From: Nocardioides sp.
GTDB taxonomy: Bacteria > Actinomycetota > Actinomycetes > Propionibacteriales > Nocardioidaceae
Assembly (NCBI GenBank): GCA_002729525.1
Contig: PBYI01000041.1
Span: 1-47,301, forward strand
Reading direction: 5' to 3'
Length of the DNA: 47,301 bases
How positions within the stretch are numbered: position 1 is the first letter of the stretch; each line of letters starts with the position of its first letter. Below, one piece after another: positions 31,901-42,690 of the stretch. The translations under genes were made by a program, and so were the position numbers. Below the pieces are notes generated by a model. The model was not told the DNA's origin. It worked only from the letters and a program-made list of their open reading frames with translations, and made no database searches.

Positions 31901-34900
31901 GTGACCGACCCCCTGCGCCGCGGCCACCTCGCCCCCGACCCGCGCACGCTGGTCGCGGTCTTCCGGGAGACCGTCGCGCAGGTCGGCGACGAGCCCGCCG
32001 TCGACGCCGGCACCGGCGTGCTCACGTACGCCGAGCTGGCGGAGGCCGCCGACGGCCTGGCCCGCGAGCTCGCCGCGCTCGGCGTCGGGCCGGGCGACAA
32101 GGTCGGCGTCCGGGTGCCGTCGGGCACCACCGACCTGTACGTCGCGATCCTCGGCGTGCTGCTCGCCGGCGCGGCCTACGTGCCGGTCGACGCCGACGAT
32201 CCGGACGAGCGCGCCCGCCTGGTCTTCGGCGAGGCCGACGTGGCGGCCGTCGTGGGCGCTGAGCTGACCGTGTCGTGGCGGCGTACCGGGCCGATCGAGC
32301 CCCGCGACGTCGAGGACCCCGACCTCGACGACGACGCGTGGGTGATCTTCACGTCCGGCTCGACCGGCACGCCGAAGGGCGTCGCGGTCACCCACCGCAA
32401 CGCCGCGGCGTTCGTGGACGCCGAGTCACTGATGTTCTGCGTCGACGCCCCGCTCGGCGTGGGCGACCGGGTGATGGCCGGCCTGTCGGTCGCCTTCGAC
32501 GCCAGCTGCGAGGAGATGTGGCTGGCCTGGCGGTACGGCGGCTGCCTGGTGCCCGCGCCGCGCGCGCTGGTGCGGTCGGGCGTCGACGTCGGGCCGTGGC
32601 TGGTCGCCAACCGGATCACCGTCGTCTCCACGGTGCCGACGCTGGTGGCGCTGTGGCCGGCCGAGGCGCTGGAGCGGGTGCGGCTGCTGATCATGGGCGG
32701 CGAGGCGCTGCCCGCCGAGGTCGCCGCCCGCCTGGTCGCGCCGGGCCGGGAGGTCTGGAACACCTACGGACCGACCGAGGCCACGGTCGTCGCCTGCGGG
32801 GCGCCGTACGCCGGCTCCGGACCGGTGCGCATCGGCCTCCCGCTCGACGGCTGGGACCTCGCCGTCGTCGACGCCGAGGGGCACGAGGTCGCCGAGGGCG
32901 AGACCGGCGAGCTGATCATCGGCGGTGTCGGCCTGGCCCGCTACCTCGACCCGGCCAAGGACGCCGAGAAGTACGCCCCGATGCCGACGCTGGGCTGGGA
33001 CCGCGCCTACCGCAGCGGTGACCTGGTCGTCCGCGACCCCGCGGGGCTGCTGTTCGGCGGCCGCGCCGACGACCAGGTCAAGCTCGGCGGGCGCCGGATC
33101 GAGCTCGGCGAGGTCGACAGCGCCCTGCTCGCGCTGCCCGGCGTCAACGGCGCCGCCGCGGCCGTGCGGCGTACCGAGGCCGGCAACAGCCTGCTGGTCG
33201 GGTACGTCGCCGTCGACGACTCCTTCGACCAGCCCGCCGCGCTCGAGCGGCTGCGCGCCTCGATGCCGGCCGCGCTCGTGCCGCGCCTCGCCGTCGTCGA
33301 CACCCTCCCGACCCGCACCTCCGGCAAGGTCGACCGCGACGCCCTGCCCTGGCCACCCCCACGCCGTACGACGCCCGGTGCCGCGGGCGGGGCCGGTGCG
33401 GAGGCCGCGGGCCTCACCGACACCGAGGCCTGGGTCGCCGACCTGTGGCGCCAGGTGCTCGGCGCGGACGTCGACACCCCGTCGGCCGACTTCTTCGACC
33501 TCGGCGGCGGCAGCCTCACCGCCGCGCAGCTGGTGTCGCGGCTGCGCACGCGCTTCCCCGAGGTCGTCGTCGGCGACCTCTACGAGCGCCCGCTGCTCGG
33601 CGCGCTGGCCGGCCACCTCGACCGGCTCGACCGCGTCGGACCGGCCGCGGACCGCACCGTGCGCCCGATCCCGTTCAAGTCGCAGGCCGGCCAGGTCGTC
33701 GCCAGCCTGCTCTCGCGCTGCCTGGCCGCGCCGCGCTGGGTCTTCTGGACCGGTCTCGTCGCGCTCCTGCTCGGCGGTCCGCTGGGCCCGCTGGCGCAGG
33801 ACGAGCTCGGCTGGCTGCCGACCCCGCCGGCCTGGCTGCTGGTGCTGCTCGGCCTGGTGTTCGTGACCCCGCCCGGGCGGATGCTCGTCGCGGCCGGCGT
33901 GGCCCGCCTGCTCGTCGGCGGCATCGAGCCCGGGGACCACCCCCGCGGTGGCAAGGTGCACCTACGGCTGTGGCTGGCCGAGCTCGCCACCGACCAGCTG
34001 GGCGCCACCGCGCTGTCCGGGGCGCCGCTGATGACCTGGTACGCCCGGCTGCTCGGCGCGAAGGTCGGCCGCGACGTCGACCTGCACTCGCTGCCGCCCG
34101 TCACCGGCATGCTGCGGCTCGGCAAGGGCTGCTCGGTCGAGCCCGAGGGGGACCTCACCGGTCACTGGGTCGACGGCGACGTGGTCCACGTCGGCGAGGT
34201 CCGGGTCGGGGCCCGCGCCCGCGTGGGCGCCCGCTCGATGCTGTGCCCCGGCTCGCACGTCGGCGCCGACGCGGAGATCGGCGCCGGGTCGGCGGTCTTC
34301 GGTGAGGTGCCCCAGGGGGAGTACTGGTCCGGCTCACCGGCCGTGCGCACCGCCCGCTCCGCCCGCGGCCCCTGGGAGGACCGACCCCGCGGCCACGGGC
34401 TGGGCGCCCGCGGGTGGGTGACGGCGTACGTCGTGACGGCGCTGCTGCTGTCCGCCCTGCCGCTGGTGGCGGTCGTCGTCGGTGCGCTGCCGCCGCTGCT
34501 CCTCGCCGACCTGCCCTCGTCCCTCGACGACGTCGACGCCTGGGTGCTCCTCCTGGCCTGGGTGCCTGCGGCGAGCCTGCTCGGGATGCTGGTGCTCGCG
34601 CTGCTGGTGCTCCTCGTCGTGCGGGTGGCGGGGCGCCGGATCACCGCCGGCGTCCACCCGGTGCGCAGCGGCCCGGCCCTGGCGGTGTGGACGACGATCC
34701 GGGTGCTCGACGAGGCCCGCACCTGGCTCTTCCCGCTCTACTCCTCCAGCCTCACGCCGGTCTGGCTCCGACTCCTCGGCGCCCGCATCGGCACCGACGT
34801 CGAGGCGTCGACCACGCTGATGGTGCCCAGCCTGACCCGCGTCGGCGACGGCGCGTTCCTCGCCGACGACACCCTCATCGGCGGCTACGAGCTCGGCGGC

Positions 34901-35824
34901 GGCTGGCTGCGGGTGGAGAGGGTGAAGGTCGGCAAGCGCGCCTTCGTCGGCAACTCCGGCATGGCCGCGCCGGGCCGCAAGGTGCCCAAGGCGTCGCTGG
35001 TGGCCGTGCTGTCGGCGGCCCCGCGCCGCACGAAGGCGCGGTCGGGGGAGTCGTGGCTGGGCAGCCCGCCCGCACCGCTGCGTCGTACGGCCGACGCGGC
35101 AACCGACGACCACCGCACGTTCCACCCGCCCACCCGGCTGCGGGTCGCCCGGGCCGTTGTCGAGGCGTGCCGGCTCGTCGCCGTGTGGGTGTCGCTCGCC
35201 CTCACCGGCTCGGTCGCCGTCGCCCTGCTGGCGCTGCTCGACGTCGGTCCGTCGATCGTGGGCACGCTGCTCGCGATCGTCGTCGCCGGCCCGGCCCTCG
35301 CCGTCGCCGGCGTCGTCGCCGCCCTGGTCACGGTGCTCGCCAAGTGGGCACTCGTCGGCCGGGTGAAGCCGGGCACGCACCCGCTGTGGAGCGCTTTCGT
35401 GTGGTGCAACGAGCTCGCGGACACGTTCGTCGAGGTCGTCGCCGCGCCGTGGTTCGCCCGACCCGCGACGGCCACCCCGCTGCTCAACGCGTGGTTCCGG
35501 CTGATGGGTGCCCGGATCGGCCGCGGCGTGTGGTGCGAGACCTACTGGCTGCCCGAGACCGACCTCGTCGTCCTCGGCGACGGCGCGACGGTCAACCAGG
35601 GCAGCGTGGTGCAGACGCACCTGTTCCACGACCGGCGGTTCGCCCAGGACGTGGTGTCGCTGGAGACCGGCGCCACGCTCGGCCCGAACAGCGTGATCCT
35701 GCCCGCGGCGACCCTCGGTCGTCACGCTACGGTCGGCCCCGTGTCGCTGGTGATGAGGGGCGAGTCGGTGCCCGACAAGACGGTCTGGATCGGCAACCCG
35801 ATCGGTCCGTGGGAAGGCCGGTGA
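31901..35824 (+). CDS. Pls/PosA-family NRPS-like poly(amino acid) synthetase
   Basis: The 1307-residue protein matches the size and layout of epsilon-poly-L-lysine synthetase (Pls). An adenylation domain covers about 25-485, with IFTSGSTGTPKG at 149-160, NTYGPTEATVV at 287-297, YRSGDLV at 370-376 and Lys476 in TSGKVDRD. A carrier domain (about 505-575) has Ser538 in DLGGGSL for phosphopantetheine. Membrane segments fall at about 612-672, 840-910 and 1090-1152. They alternate with three tandem left-handed-helix, acetyltransferase-like domains (about 675-815, 915-1057 and 1155-1303) that in Pls join monomers without a condensation domain. By alignment to the GrsA pocket I read D200 A201 E204 S243 I264 G266 T288 V296 V297 K476, a pattern typical of lysine-type residues. 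It starts with GTG at 31901. Product unverified. Confidence 0.9.
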   Translation: MTDPLRRGHLAPDPRTLVAVFRETVAQVGDEPAVDAGTGVLTYAELAEAADGLARELAALGVGPGDKVGVRVPSGTTDLYVAILGVLLAGAAYVPVDADDPDERARLVFGEADVAAVVGAELTVSWRRTGPIEPRDVEDPDLDDDAWVIFTSGSTGTPKGVAVTHRNAAAFVDAESLMFCVDAPLGVGDRVMAGLSVAFDASCEEMWLAWRYGGCLVPAPRALVRSGVDVGPWLVANRITVVSTVPTLVALWPAEALERVRLLIMGGEALPAEVAARLVAPGREVWNTYGPTEATVVACGAPYAGSGPVRIGLPLDGWDLAVVDAEGHEVAEGETGELIIGGVGLARYLDPAKDAEKYAPMPTLGWDRAYRSGDLVVRDPAGLLFGGRADDQVKLGGRRIELGEVDSALLALPGVNGAAAAVRRTEAGNSLLVGYVAVDDSFDQPAALERLRASMPAALVPRLAVVDTLPTRTSGKVDRDALPWPPPRRTTPGAAGGAGAEAAGLTDTEAWVADLWRQVLGADVDTPSADFFDLGGGSLTAAQLVSRLRTRFPEVVVGDLYERPLLGALAGHLDRLDRVGPAADRTVRPIPFKSQAGQVVASLLSRCLAAPRWVFWTGLVALLLGGPLGPLAQDELGWLPTPPAWLLVLLGLVFVTPPGRMLVAAGVARLLVGGIEPGDHPRGGKVHLRLWLAELATDQLGATALSGAPLMTWYARLLGAKVGRDVDLHSLPPVTGMLRLGKGCSVEPEGDLTGHWVDGDVVHVGEVRVGARARVGARSMLCPGSHVGADAEIGAGSAVFGEVPQGEYWSGSPAVRTARSARGPWEDRPRGHGLGARGWVTAYVVTALLLSALPLVAVVVGALPPLLLADLPSSLDDVDAWVLLLAWVPAASLLGMLVLALLVLLVVRVAGRRITAGVHPVRSGPALAVWTTIRVLDEARTWLFPLYSSSLTPVWLRLLGARIGTDVEASTTLMVPSLTRVGDGAFLADDTLIGGYELGGGWLRVERVKVGKRAFVGNSGMAAPGRKVPKASLVAVLSAAPRRTKARSGESWLGSPPAPLRRTADAATDDHRTFHPPTRLRVARAVVEACRLVAVWVSLALTGSVAVALLALLDVGPSIVGTLLAIVVAGPALAVAGVVAALVTVLAKWALVGRVKPGTHPLWSAFVWCNELADTFVEVVAAPWFARPATATPLLNAWFRLMGARIGRGVWCETYWLPETDLVVLGDGATVNQGSVVQTHLFHDRRFAQDVVSLETGATLGPNSVILPAATLGRHATVGPVSLVMRGESVPDKTVWIGNPIGPWEGR

Positions 35825-35831
35825 CCCGCCC

Positions 35832-37163
35832 GTGAGCCACGGCCACCTGCCCACCGGCGACCCCTACCTGCCGGGTCATGGCGACCCGTCCTGGCGCGCG
35901 ACGCGCTACGACCTCGACCTCGACTACGACCTGGTCCGCAACCACCTCTCGGGCCGCGCGACCGTCGGCGTCGAGCTGCTCGAGGCCACCGACCGGGTCG
36001 TGCTCGACCTGGCCGGGCTGAAGGCCTCGAAGGTCACCGTCGCCGGCCGCAGCCCCAAGAAGTACGCCGCCCGCGGCGACCGGCTCGTCGTCACCCTGCG
36101 CGACGAGCAGCCCGTCGGCGCCCGCTTCGACGTCCGGGTCACCTACGCCGGGAAGCCGAAGCCGCTGGTCGAGAAGCACCACGGCGACGCCGGCTGGGAG
36201 GAGCTCACCGACGGCGTCATCGTCGCGGGTCAGCCGCACGGTGCTCCGACCTGGTTCCCCTGCAACGACCGCCCCGACGACAAGGCGCCGTACCGGATCA
36301 GCGTCACCGCACCGGCCGACTACATCGTCGTCGCCAACGGCACGCGCACCGCCCGCACCCGCGGCTCCGGCTCGGTCACCTGGACCTACGAGCAGGCCGA
36401 GCCCATGTCGACGTACCTCGCCACCGTCCAGATCGGCCGGTACGACGTCCGCCGCCTCGGCACCGCGGGCCGGGTGCCGGTGCACGCCGCAGTCCCGGCC
36501 GACGTCGGCGACGGGTTCGAGGACGCGTTCGGCCGCAACGTCGAGATGCTCGAGGTCTTCACCGAGCTCTTCGGGCCGTACCCGTTCCCGGCGTACACCG
36601 CCGTCGTCACCGACGACGACCTCGAGATCCCGCTGGAGTCGCAGAGCATGGCGACCTTCGGGCGCAACCTGTGCACCGGCGACTGGGACTCCGTGCGGCT
36701 CGTCGCGCACGAGCTGGCGCACCAGTGGTTCGGCAACGCCGTCACCCTGCGCCGGTGGAGCGACATCTGGCTGCACGAGGGCTTCGCCTGCTACTCGGAG
36801 TGGCTGTGGTCCGAGCGCTCGGGCGGCGACGCCGCCGACGTGCACGCCCGGCGCCACCACGAGCGCCTCTCCGGCCTCGACCAGGACCTCCTGCTGTCCG
36901 ACCCCGGCCCGGAGCTGATGTTCGACGACCGCGTCTACAAGCGCGGGGCGCTGACCCTGCACGCCCTGCGCGGGACGCTCGGCGACGACGCCTTCTTCGA
37001 CCTGCTGCGCGCGTGGGTCGCCGACCACTCCGGCGGCACGGTCGAGACGGCCGACTTCGTGGCCGCGGCCGTCGAGGCGGCCGGTGACGAGCAGACCCGC
37101 TCGGCCGTCGTGCACCTGATGGAGGCGTGGCTGCACGCCACGGCGCTGCCCGACCTGGCCTAG
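35832..37163 (+). CDS. M1-family zinc metallopeptidase (aminopeptidase)
   Basis: The 443-residue protein has an N-terminal beta domain and a catalytic domain with HELAHQ (His293, Glu294, His297) and the third zinc ligand Glu316 in LHEGFACYSE. The transition-state Tyr is probably Tyr369 (RVYKRGAL). The canonical GAMEN exopeptidase motif is replaced by LESQSMATFG (268-277), as in many short actinobacterial M1 proteins, and the large C-terminal helical domain is missing. No signal peptide is seen, so it is cytoplasmic. It starts 7 bases after the NRPS stop and is surely cotranscribed. A role trimming or degrading the NRPS product is an inference from context. Confidence 0.92.
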   Translation: MSHGHLPTGDPYLPGHGDPSWRATRYDLDLDYDLVRNHLSGRATVGVELLEATDRVVLDLAGLKASKVTVAGRSPKKYAARGDRLVVTLRDEQPVGARFDVRVTYAGKPKPLVEKHHGDAGWEELTDGVIVAGQPHGAPTWFPCNDRPDDKAPYRISVTAPADYIVVANGTRTARTRGSGSVTWTYEQAEPMSTYLATVQIGRYDVRRLGTAGRVPVHAAVPADVGDGFEDAFGRNVEMLEVFTELFGPYPFPAYTAVVTDDDLEIPLESQSMATFGRNLCTGDWDSVRLVAHELAHQWFGNAVTLRRWSDIWLHEGFACYSEWLWSERSGGDAADVHARRHHERLSGLDQDLLLSDPGPELMFDDRVYKRGALTLHALRGTLGDDAFFDLLRAWVADHSGGTVETADFVAAAVEAAGDEQTRSAVVHLMEAWLHATALPDLA

Positions 37164-37698
37164 CCCGTCTCAGGTGAACGAGCCCGCTCAGGTGGTCGAG
37201 ACCACGGTGACGCAGGCGCCGGGCTCGACCGCGAGCGCCACGTGCCCCACGAGCGTGCCGGGCAGGGCGAGCGCCGCCGACCACAGCCGGGGGAGCGGAC
37301 CGTCGAGCGCCCCGGGGGAGGCGACGCCCTGACCGGTCGCCTTGAGCAGCGCCTCGGTCCGCGCCCAGTCCTCCAGCGGCCCGAGGGCGCCGGCGTCGCC
37401 GGACGTCCTCGACGCGAGGTCGACCCCGACCGGTGTGGTGGCGCACCACGCCACCAGCGCCGCGCCGCCGGCGTACGACTCGGCGTACGACAGCGACGCG
37501 TGGCCGCGGGGGAGCACGGGCCGCCCGTGCTCGGCCGACCCGCAGCGCGGGCACAGCCGCCCGACCCTGGCGCCCGACGCGGCCCCCGACCAGAGCGCGA
37601 GCACGTCGTGCGCCCGCAGACGCAACGAGGCCCGGGCGCCCTCCGTGAGGAGGGCGACCCGGACCTCGGTGACCGGTACGTCCGGCTCGGTCAGGTGC

Positions 37699-38988
<1,290 letters not shown>

Positions 38989-39070
38989 GTGAGTCAACTT
39001 AGTCCGCCCACCTGTGGCGTGCGACCTCGGTGTCCGAGGAACGGGCTCACGCGGCCGCGCACGCGTCCTT

Positions 39071-39100
39071 TTGACCCTGCTCGCGCGGGCATCGTATCGT
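39071..39100 (+). promoter_or_regulatory. Probable housekeeping promoter of rplM-rpsI
   Basis: TTGACC (39071-39076) and TATCGT (39095-39100) are separated by 18 bases, an acceptable SigA-type promoter. Transcription would begin near 39107, leaving a leader of about 180 bases before the rplM ATG. Confidence 0.55.
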
Positions 39101-39123
39101 TCCTGGTTGCGTCTTCTGCCGCA

Positions 39124-39211
39124 TCGCCCTGCCCCTCGTGGGTCGCGGTGCAGATCCGGACGTGACCACCCGCACCTGGCTCCTCGAGCCGGGTCGGGCA
39201 GGGCGACCCGG
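39124..39211 (+). promoter_or_regulatory. Structured rplM leader with mutually exclusive helices
   Basis: An 11-bp perfect long-range stem pairs TCGCCCTGCCC (39124-39134) with GGGCAGGGCGA (39196-39206). An alternative local hairpin, CCGGGTCG (39189-39196) with CGACCCGG (39204-39211), uses the same bases, so only one can form. This is the kind of switch used in ribosomal-protein leaders. L13 leaders are known in Firmicutes, and L13 autoregulation in E. coli. I cannot tell whether this RNA belongs to a known family. Confidence 0.5.
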
Positions 39212-39290
39212 GCCGTGTTCGTCAGTGGACGCCGCACCACCCGCACGGCACGCCGCCGCGCGGGACACCACGAACGAAGGCTGCACACTC

Positions 39291-39734
39291 ATGCGCACCT
39301 ACACGCCCAAGCCCGGTGACATCACCCGTGCCTGGCACGTCATCGACGCCGAGGACATCGTCCTCGGCCAGCTCGCCGTGGCGACCGCCAACCTGCTGCG
39401 CGGCAAGCACAAGCCGATCTACGCCCCGAACACCGACACCGGTGACTTCGTCGTGATCGTCAACGCCGAGAAGGTCGCCCTGTCGGGCAACAAGCGGACC
39501 CAGAAGCTGGCCTACCGCCACTCCGGGTACCCCGGTGGTCTGTCGGCCACCCCGATCGGCGAGGTCCTCGACAAGGACGCCCGCAAGGCCATCGAGAAGG
39601 CCGTCTGGGGCATGCTCCCCAAGAACCGCCTCGGCCGTCAGATCATCAAGAAGCTGAAGGTCTACTCGGGCCCCACCCACCCGCACCAGGCCCAGAAGGC
39701 CGTCCCGTTCGAGATCAAGCAGGTCACGCAGTAA
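39291..39734 (+). CDS. rplM: 50S ribosomal protein L13
   Basis: The 147-residue protein has all uL13 landmarks: [61 protein letters not shown] and [13 protein letters not shown]. The ATG at 39291 follows GAAGG. It leads the rplM-rpsI operon, with glmM next, an order common in actinobacteria. Confidence 0.98.
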   Translation: MRTYTPKPGDITRAWHVIDAEDIVLGQLAVATANLLRGKHKPIYAPNTDTGDFVVIVNAEKVALSGNKRTQKLAYRHSGYPGGLSATPIGEVLDKDARKAIEKAVWGMLPKNRLGRQIIKKLKVYSGPTHPHQAQKAVPFEIKQVTQ

Positions 39735-39795
39735 GGCGCCCGGCGCCCGCTGACCTCACGACCACCTGACGTACCGAGAGCAAAGAGGAACCACC

Positions 39796-40293
39796 GTGGC
39801 TGACGAGACCACCACCGGCGAGGAGACCTTCGCCACCGACGAGCAGGGCGTGGCCTACACGTCCGAGAGCGCCGCGTCCGAGGACGCCGACCGCCCCGCC
39901 ACCATCGCCCCCGCCGCGGCCACCGGTCGCCGCAAGGAGGCCGTGGCCCGCGTCCGCATCGTGCCGGGCACCGGCGAGTGGACCGTCAACGGTCGCACGC
40001 TCGACTCCTACTTCCCGAACAAGCTGCACCAGCAGGTCGTCAACGAGCCCTTCGTGGCCGCGCGCCTCGACGGTCGCTTCGACGTCATCGCCCGCGTGCA
40101 CGGCGGCGGCATCACCGGCCAGGCCGGCGCGCTGCGCCTCGGCGTGGCCCGTGCGCTCAACGCCGTCGACACCGAGGCCAACCGCCCGGTCCTCAAGAAG
40201 GCCGGTCTGCTGACCCGCGACGCCCGCGTGATCGAGCGCAAGAAGGCCGGTCTGAAGAAGGCTCGCAAGGCGCCGCAGTTCTCGAAGCGCTGA
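39796..40293 (+). CDS. rpsI: 30S ribosomal protein S9
   Basis: The 165-residue uS9 has an acidic N-terminal extension of about 43 residues before the conserved [24 protein letters not shown] core. The universal C-terminus QFSKR, whose Lys-Arg tail reaches the P-site tRNA, is present. The GTG start at 39796 is preceded by AGAGGAA. Such extensions are usual in actinobacterial S9. Confidence 0.98.
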   Translation: MADETTTGEETFATDEQGVAYTSESAASEDADRPATIAPAAATGRRKEAVARVRIVPGTGEWTVNGRTLDSYFPNKLHQQVVNEPFVAARLDGRFDVIARVHGGGITGQAGALRLGVARALNAVDTEANRPVLKKAGLLTRDARVIERKKAGLKKARKAPQFSKR

Positions 40294-40310
40294 TCCGGAC
40301 AGATCAGCAC

Positions 40311-41681
40311 GTGCCGAGCATCTTCGGCACCGACGGGGTCCGGGGCCTGGCGAACGGCGATCTCACTGCCGAGCTGGCCCTGGACCTCGCGGTCGCTGCC
40401 GCCCGGGTACTCGTCCGACACGGCGAGTGCGCCGGGCGTCGCCCGTTGGCGGTCGTCGGCCGCGACACCCGCGTCTCGGGTCAGTTCCTCGAGCACGCGG
40501 TGGTCGCCGGCCTGGCGTCCGCCGGCGTGGACGTCCTGCGCCTGAGGGTCCTGCCGACCCCGGGCGTGGCGCACCTGACCAAGGCCCTCGACGCCGACCT
40601 CGGCGTCGTCATCAGTGCCTCGCACAACCCGATGCCCGACAACGGCATCAAGTTCCTCGCGCGCGGTGGGGTCAAGCTCGACGACGCCCTCGAGGCCGAG
40701 GTGGAGCAGGTGTACGCCGAGCGCGGTGCGGGCTGGGAGCGGCCCACCGGCGCGGCCGTCGGCCGCGTCACGCCGTACGGCGACCCGGTCGGGGAGTACG
40801 TCGACCACCTGCTGTCGACGCTCGACGACCCCACCGGTCGTCCGCTCGACGGGCTGAAGGTCGTCCTCGACTGCGCACACGGAGCCGCCCACGAGGCCGG
40901 GCCCGAGGCGCTGCGCCGTGCGGGAGCCGAGGTGGTCACCCTGGGTGACGCCCCCGACGGCCTCAACATCAACGACGGGGTCGGCTCGACGCACCTCGGT
41001 CCGCTGCAGGCGGCCGTGCTGGAGCACGGCGCCGACCTGGGCATCGCGGTCGACGGTGACGCCGACCGGTGCCTGGCCGTCGACCACACCGGCGCCGACG
41101 TCGACGGCGACCAGATCCTCGCGGTCCTCGGCATCGCGCTGGCCGAGCACGGTCGCCTCGCGCACGACACGGTGGTGGCGACGGTGATGAGCAACCTGGG
41201 CTTCCGCCACGCCCTCGCCGACGCCGGCCTGAGCGTCGAGACGACCGCGGTCGGCGACCGCTACGTCCTCGAGGCGATGCGCGAGCACGGGTTCGTGCTC
41301 GGCGGCGAGCAGTCGGGCCACGTGATCATGAGCGAGCACGCCACCACCGGCGACGGCCTGCTCACCGCGCTGCACCTGCTCCAGCGGATCGCCGCGACCG
41401 GCCGCTCGCTCGCCGACCTCGCCGGCGTCGTGACCCGGCTCCCGCAGGTGCTGGTCAACGTGCGCGACGTCGACAAGGACCGCACCCACGACGACGCCGA
41501 GCTGGCCGCGGCGGTCGCGGCGGAGGAGAAGGAGCTCGGCGACCACGGCCGCGTGCTGCTGCGTCCGTCCGGCACCGAACCGGTCGTGCGGGTCATGGTG
41601 GAGGCACCGACGCAGGACGGCGCCCAGGAGGTCGCCGACCGCCTCGCCGACGTCGTCCGCACCCGCCTCCGCCTCTCCTGA
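40311..41681 (+). CDS. glmM: Phosphoglucosamine mutase
   Basis: GlmM converts glucosamine-6-phosphate to glucosamine-1-phosphate for peptidoglycan precursors. The 456-residue protein starts [12 protein letters not shown]. It has the phosphoserine loop [15 protein letters not shown] (Ser104), metal loop DGDADR, sugar loop GGEQSGH and phosphate loop [15 protein letters not shown]. The GTG start lies 17 bases after rpsI with only a weak ribosome site, suggesting coupling to the ribosomal operon. A 12-bp tandem repeat begins at its stop codon. Confidence 0.96.
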   Translation: MPSIFGTDGVRGLANGDLTAELALDLAVAAARVLVRHGECAGRRPLAVVGRDTRVSGQFLEHAVVAGLASAGVDVLRLRVLPTPGVAHLTKALDADLGVVISASHNPMPDNGIKFLARGGVKLDDALEAEVEQVYAERGAGWERPTGAAVGRVTPYGDPVGEYVDHLLSTLDDPTGRPLDGLKVVLDCAHGAAHEAGPEALRRAGAEVVTLGDAPDGLNINDGVGSTHLGPLQAAVLEHGADLGIAVDGDADRCLAVDHTGADVDGDQILAVLGIALAEHGRLAHDTVVATVMSNLGFRHALADAGLSVETTAVGDRYVLEAMREHGFVLGGEQSGHVIMSEHATTGDGLLTALHLLQRIAATGRSLADLAGVVTRLPQVLVNVRDVDKDRTHDDAELAAAVAAEEKELGDHGRVLLRPSGTEPVVRVMVEAPTQDGAQEVADRLADVVRTRLRLS

Positions 41682-41727
41682 CCCGCCCTCCGACCCGCCC
41701 TCCGACCCGCCCTCCGACCCACCCTTC
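41680..41727. repeat. 12-bp tandem repeat GACCCGCCCTCC after glmM
   Basis: Perfect copies lie at 41680-41691, 41692-41703 and 41704-41715, with a diverged fourth at 41716-41727. The first overlaps the glmM stop. There is no obvious hairpin. Confidence 0.9.
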
Positions 41728-41741
41728 TGACCCCGGTCACA
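41726..41741. promoter_or_regulatory. Weaker CRP/GlxR-like box upstream of the ABC exporter
   Basis: The minus-strand reading TGTGACCGGGGTCAGA matches TGTGA-N6-TCACA at 8 of 10 fixed positions. It ends 19 bases before the exporter GTG start. Weaker than the other two sites. Confidence 0.4.
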
Positions 41742-41760
41742 CTCGGGCACACTGGGGCGC

Positions 41761-42690
41761 GTGCGACGGGTGGTGCAGGCGCCGATGCTGCGCGCCGAAG
41801 GGCTCACCAAGCTCTTCGGGCCGGTGATCACGGCGGTCGACGACGTCTCCTTCACCGTGCTGCCCGGGCGGGTCACCGGCTTCCTCGGGCCCAACGGGTC
41901 CGGCAAGACCACGACGCTGCGGATGCTGCTCGGCCTGGTGGCTCCGACGTCCGGTGCGGCACTCGTCGGCGACCGCCCGTACGCCGCGCACGATCACCCG
42001 GCGCGCGTGGTCGGCGCCGGCCTGGAGCCGTCGTTCCACCCGGGGCGCACCGCCCGCGGTCACCTCCGCGCCTGCGCGCCGCAGGTCGGGGCGAGCGACG
42101 CCCGCGTCGGCGAGGTGCTGGAGCAGGTCGGCCTGGGCCAGGCCGCGGACCGTCGGGTCGGCGGGTACTCCCTCGGCATGCGCCAGCGGCTGAGCCTGGC
42201 CTCGGCGCTGCTCGGCGACCCGCCGGTGCTGGTGCTCGACGAGCCCGCCAACGGCCTGGACCCCGAGGGTGTCGTCTGGCTGCGCACCCTGCTGCGCGAC
42301 TTGGCGGCGGAGGGGCGCACCGTGCTGCTGTCCAGCCACGTGCTCGGCGAGGTCCAGAGCACCGTCGACGACGTGCTCGTGCTGTCCCGCGGCCGGCTGG
42401 TGCACGCCTCGCCGCTGTCGGAGCTCGTCGCCCGAGCGGGCGACGCCACCGTCGTCGACGGACCGGACCGTCCCGCCCTCGGCGGGCTCTGCGCCGAGCA
42501 GGGCTGGGGCCGCCGGATCGAGCCCGACGGCGCGATCGTGGTCGAGGGGGCGACGCCCGCCGAGGTCGGCGCCGCCGCGTTCGCCGCCGGGCTGGAGCTG
42601 CACCGACTCGGGGAGCGGGGCATCTCCCTGGAGGACGTGTTCCTGCGGCTCACCCAGCCGCCGGCGCCGGACCCGGAGGAGGCGCCGTGA
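41761..42690 (+). CDS. ABC transporter ATP-binding protein (ABC-2 exporter)
   Basis: The 309-residue DrrA/CcmA-like ATPase has Walker A GPNGSGKTT, a signature region YSLGMRQRLSLA, Walker B VLVLDEPANGLDP and switch His in LLSSHVLGEVQ. A C-terminal domain of about 90 residues follows, as in drug or lantibiotic exporters. The GTG at 41761 is the upstream-most start; ATG at 41785 is an alternative, and neither has a good ribosome site. It is coupled to the permease by a 4-base overlap. Substrate unknown. Confidence 0.92.
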   Translation: MRRVVQAPMLRAEGLTKLFGPVITAVDDVSFTVLPGRVTGFLGPNGSGKTTTLRMLLGLVAPTSGAALVGDRPYAAHDHPARVVGAGLEPSFHPGRTARGHLRACAPQVGASDARVGEVLEQVGLGQAADRRVGGYSLGMRQRLSLASALLGDPPVLVLDEPANGLDPEGVVWLRTLLRDLAAEGRTVLLSSHVLGEVQSTVDDVLVLSRGRLVHASPLSELVARAGDATVVDGPDRPALGGLCAEQGWGRRIEPDGAIVVEGATPAEVGAAAFAAGLELHRLGERGISLEDVFLRLTQPPAPDPEEAP

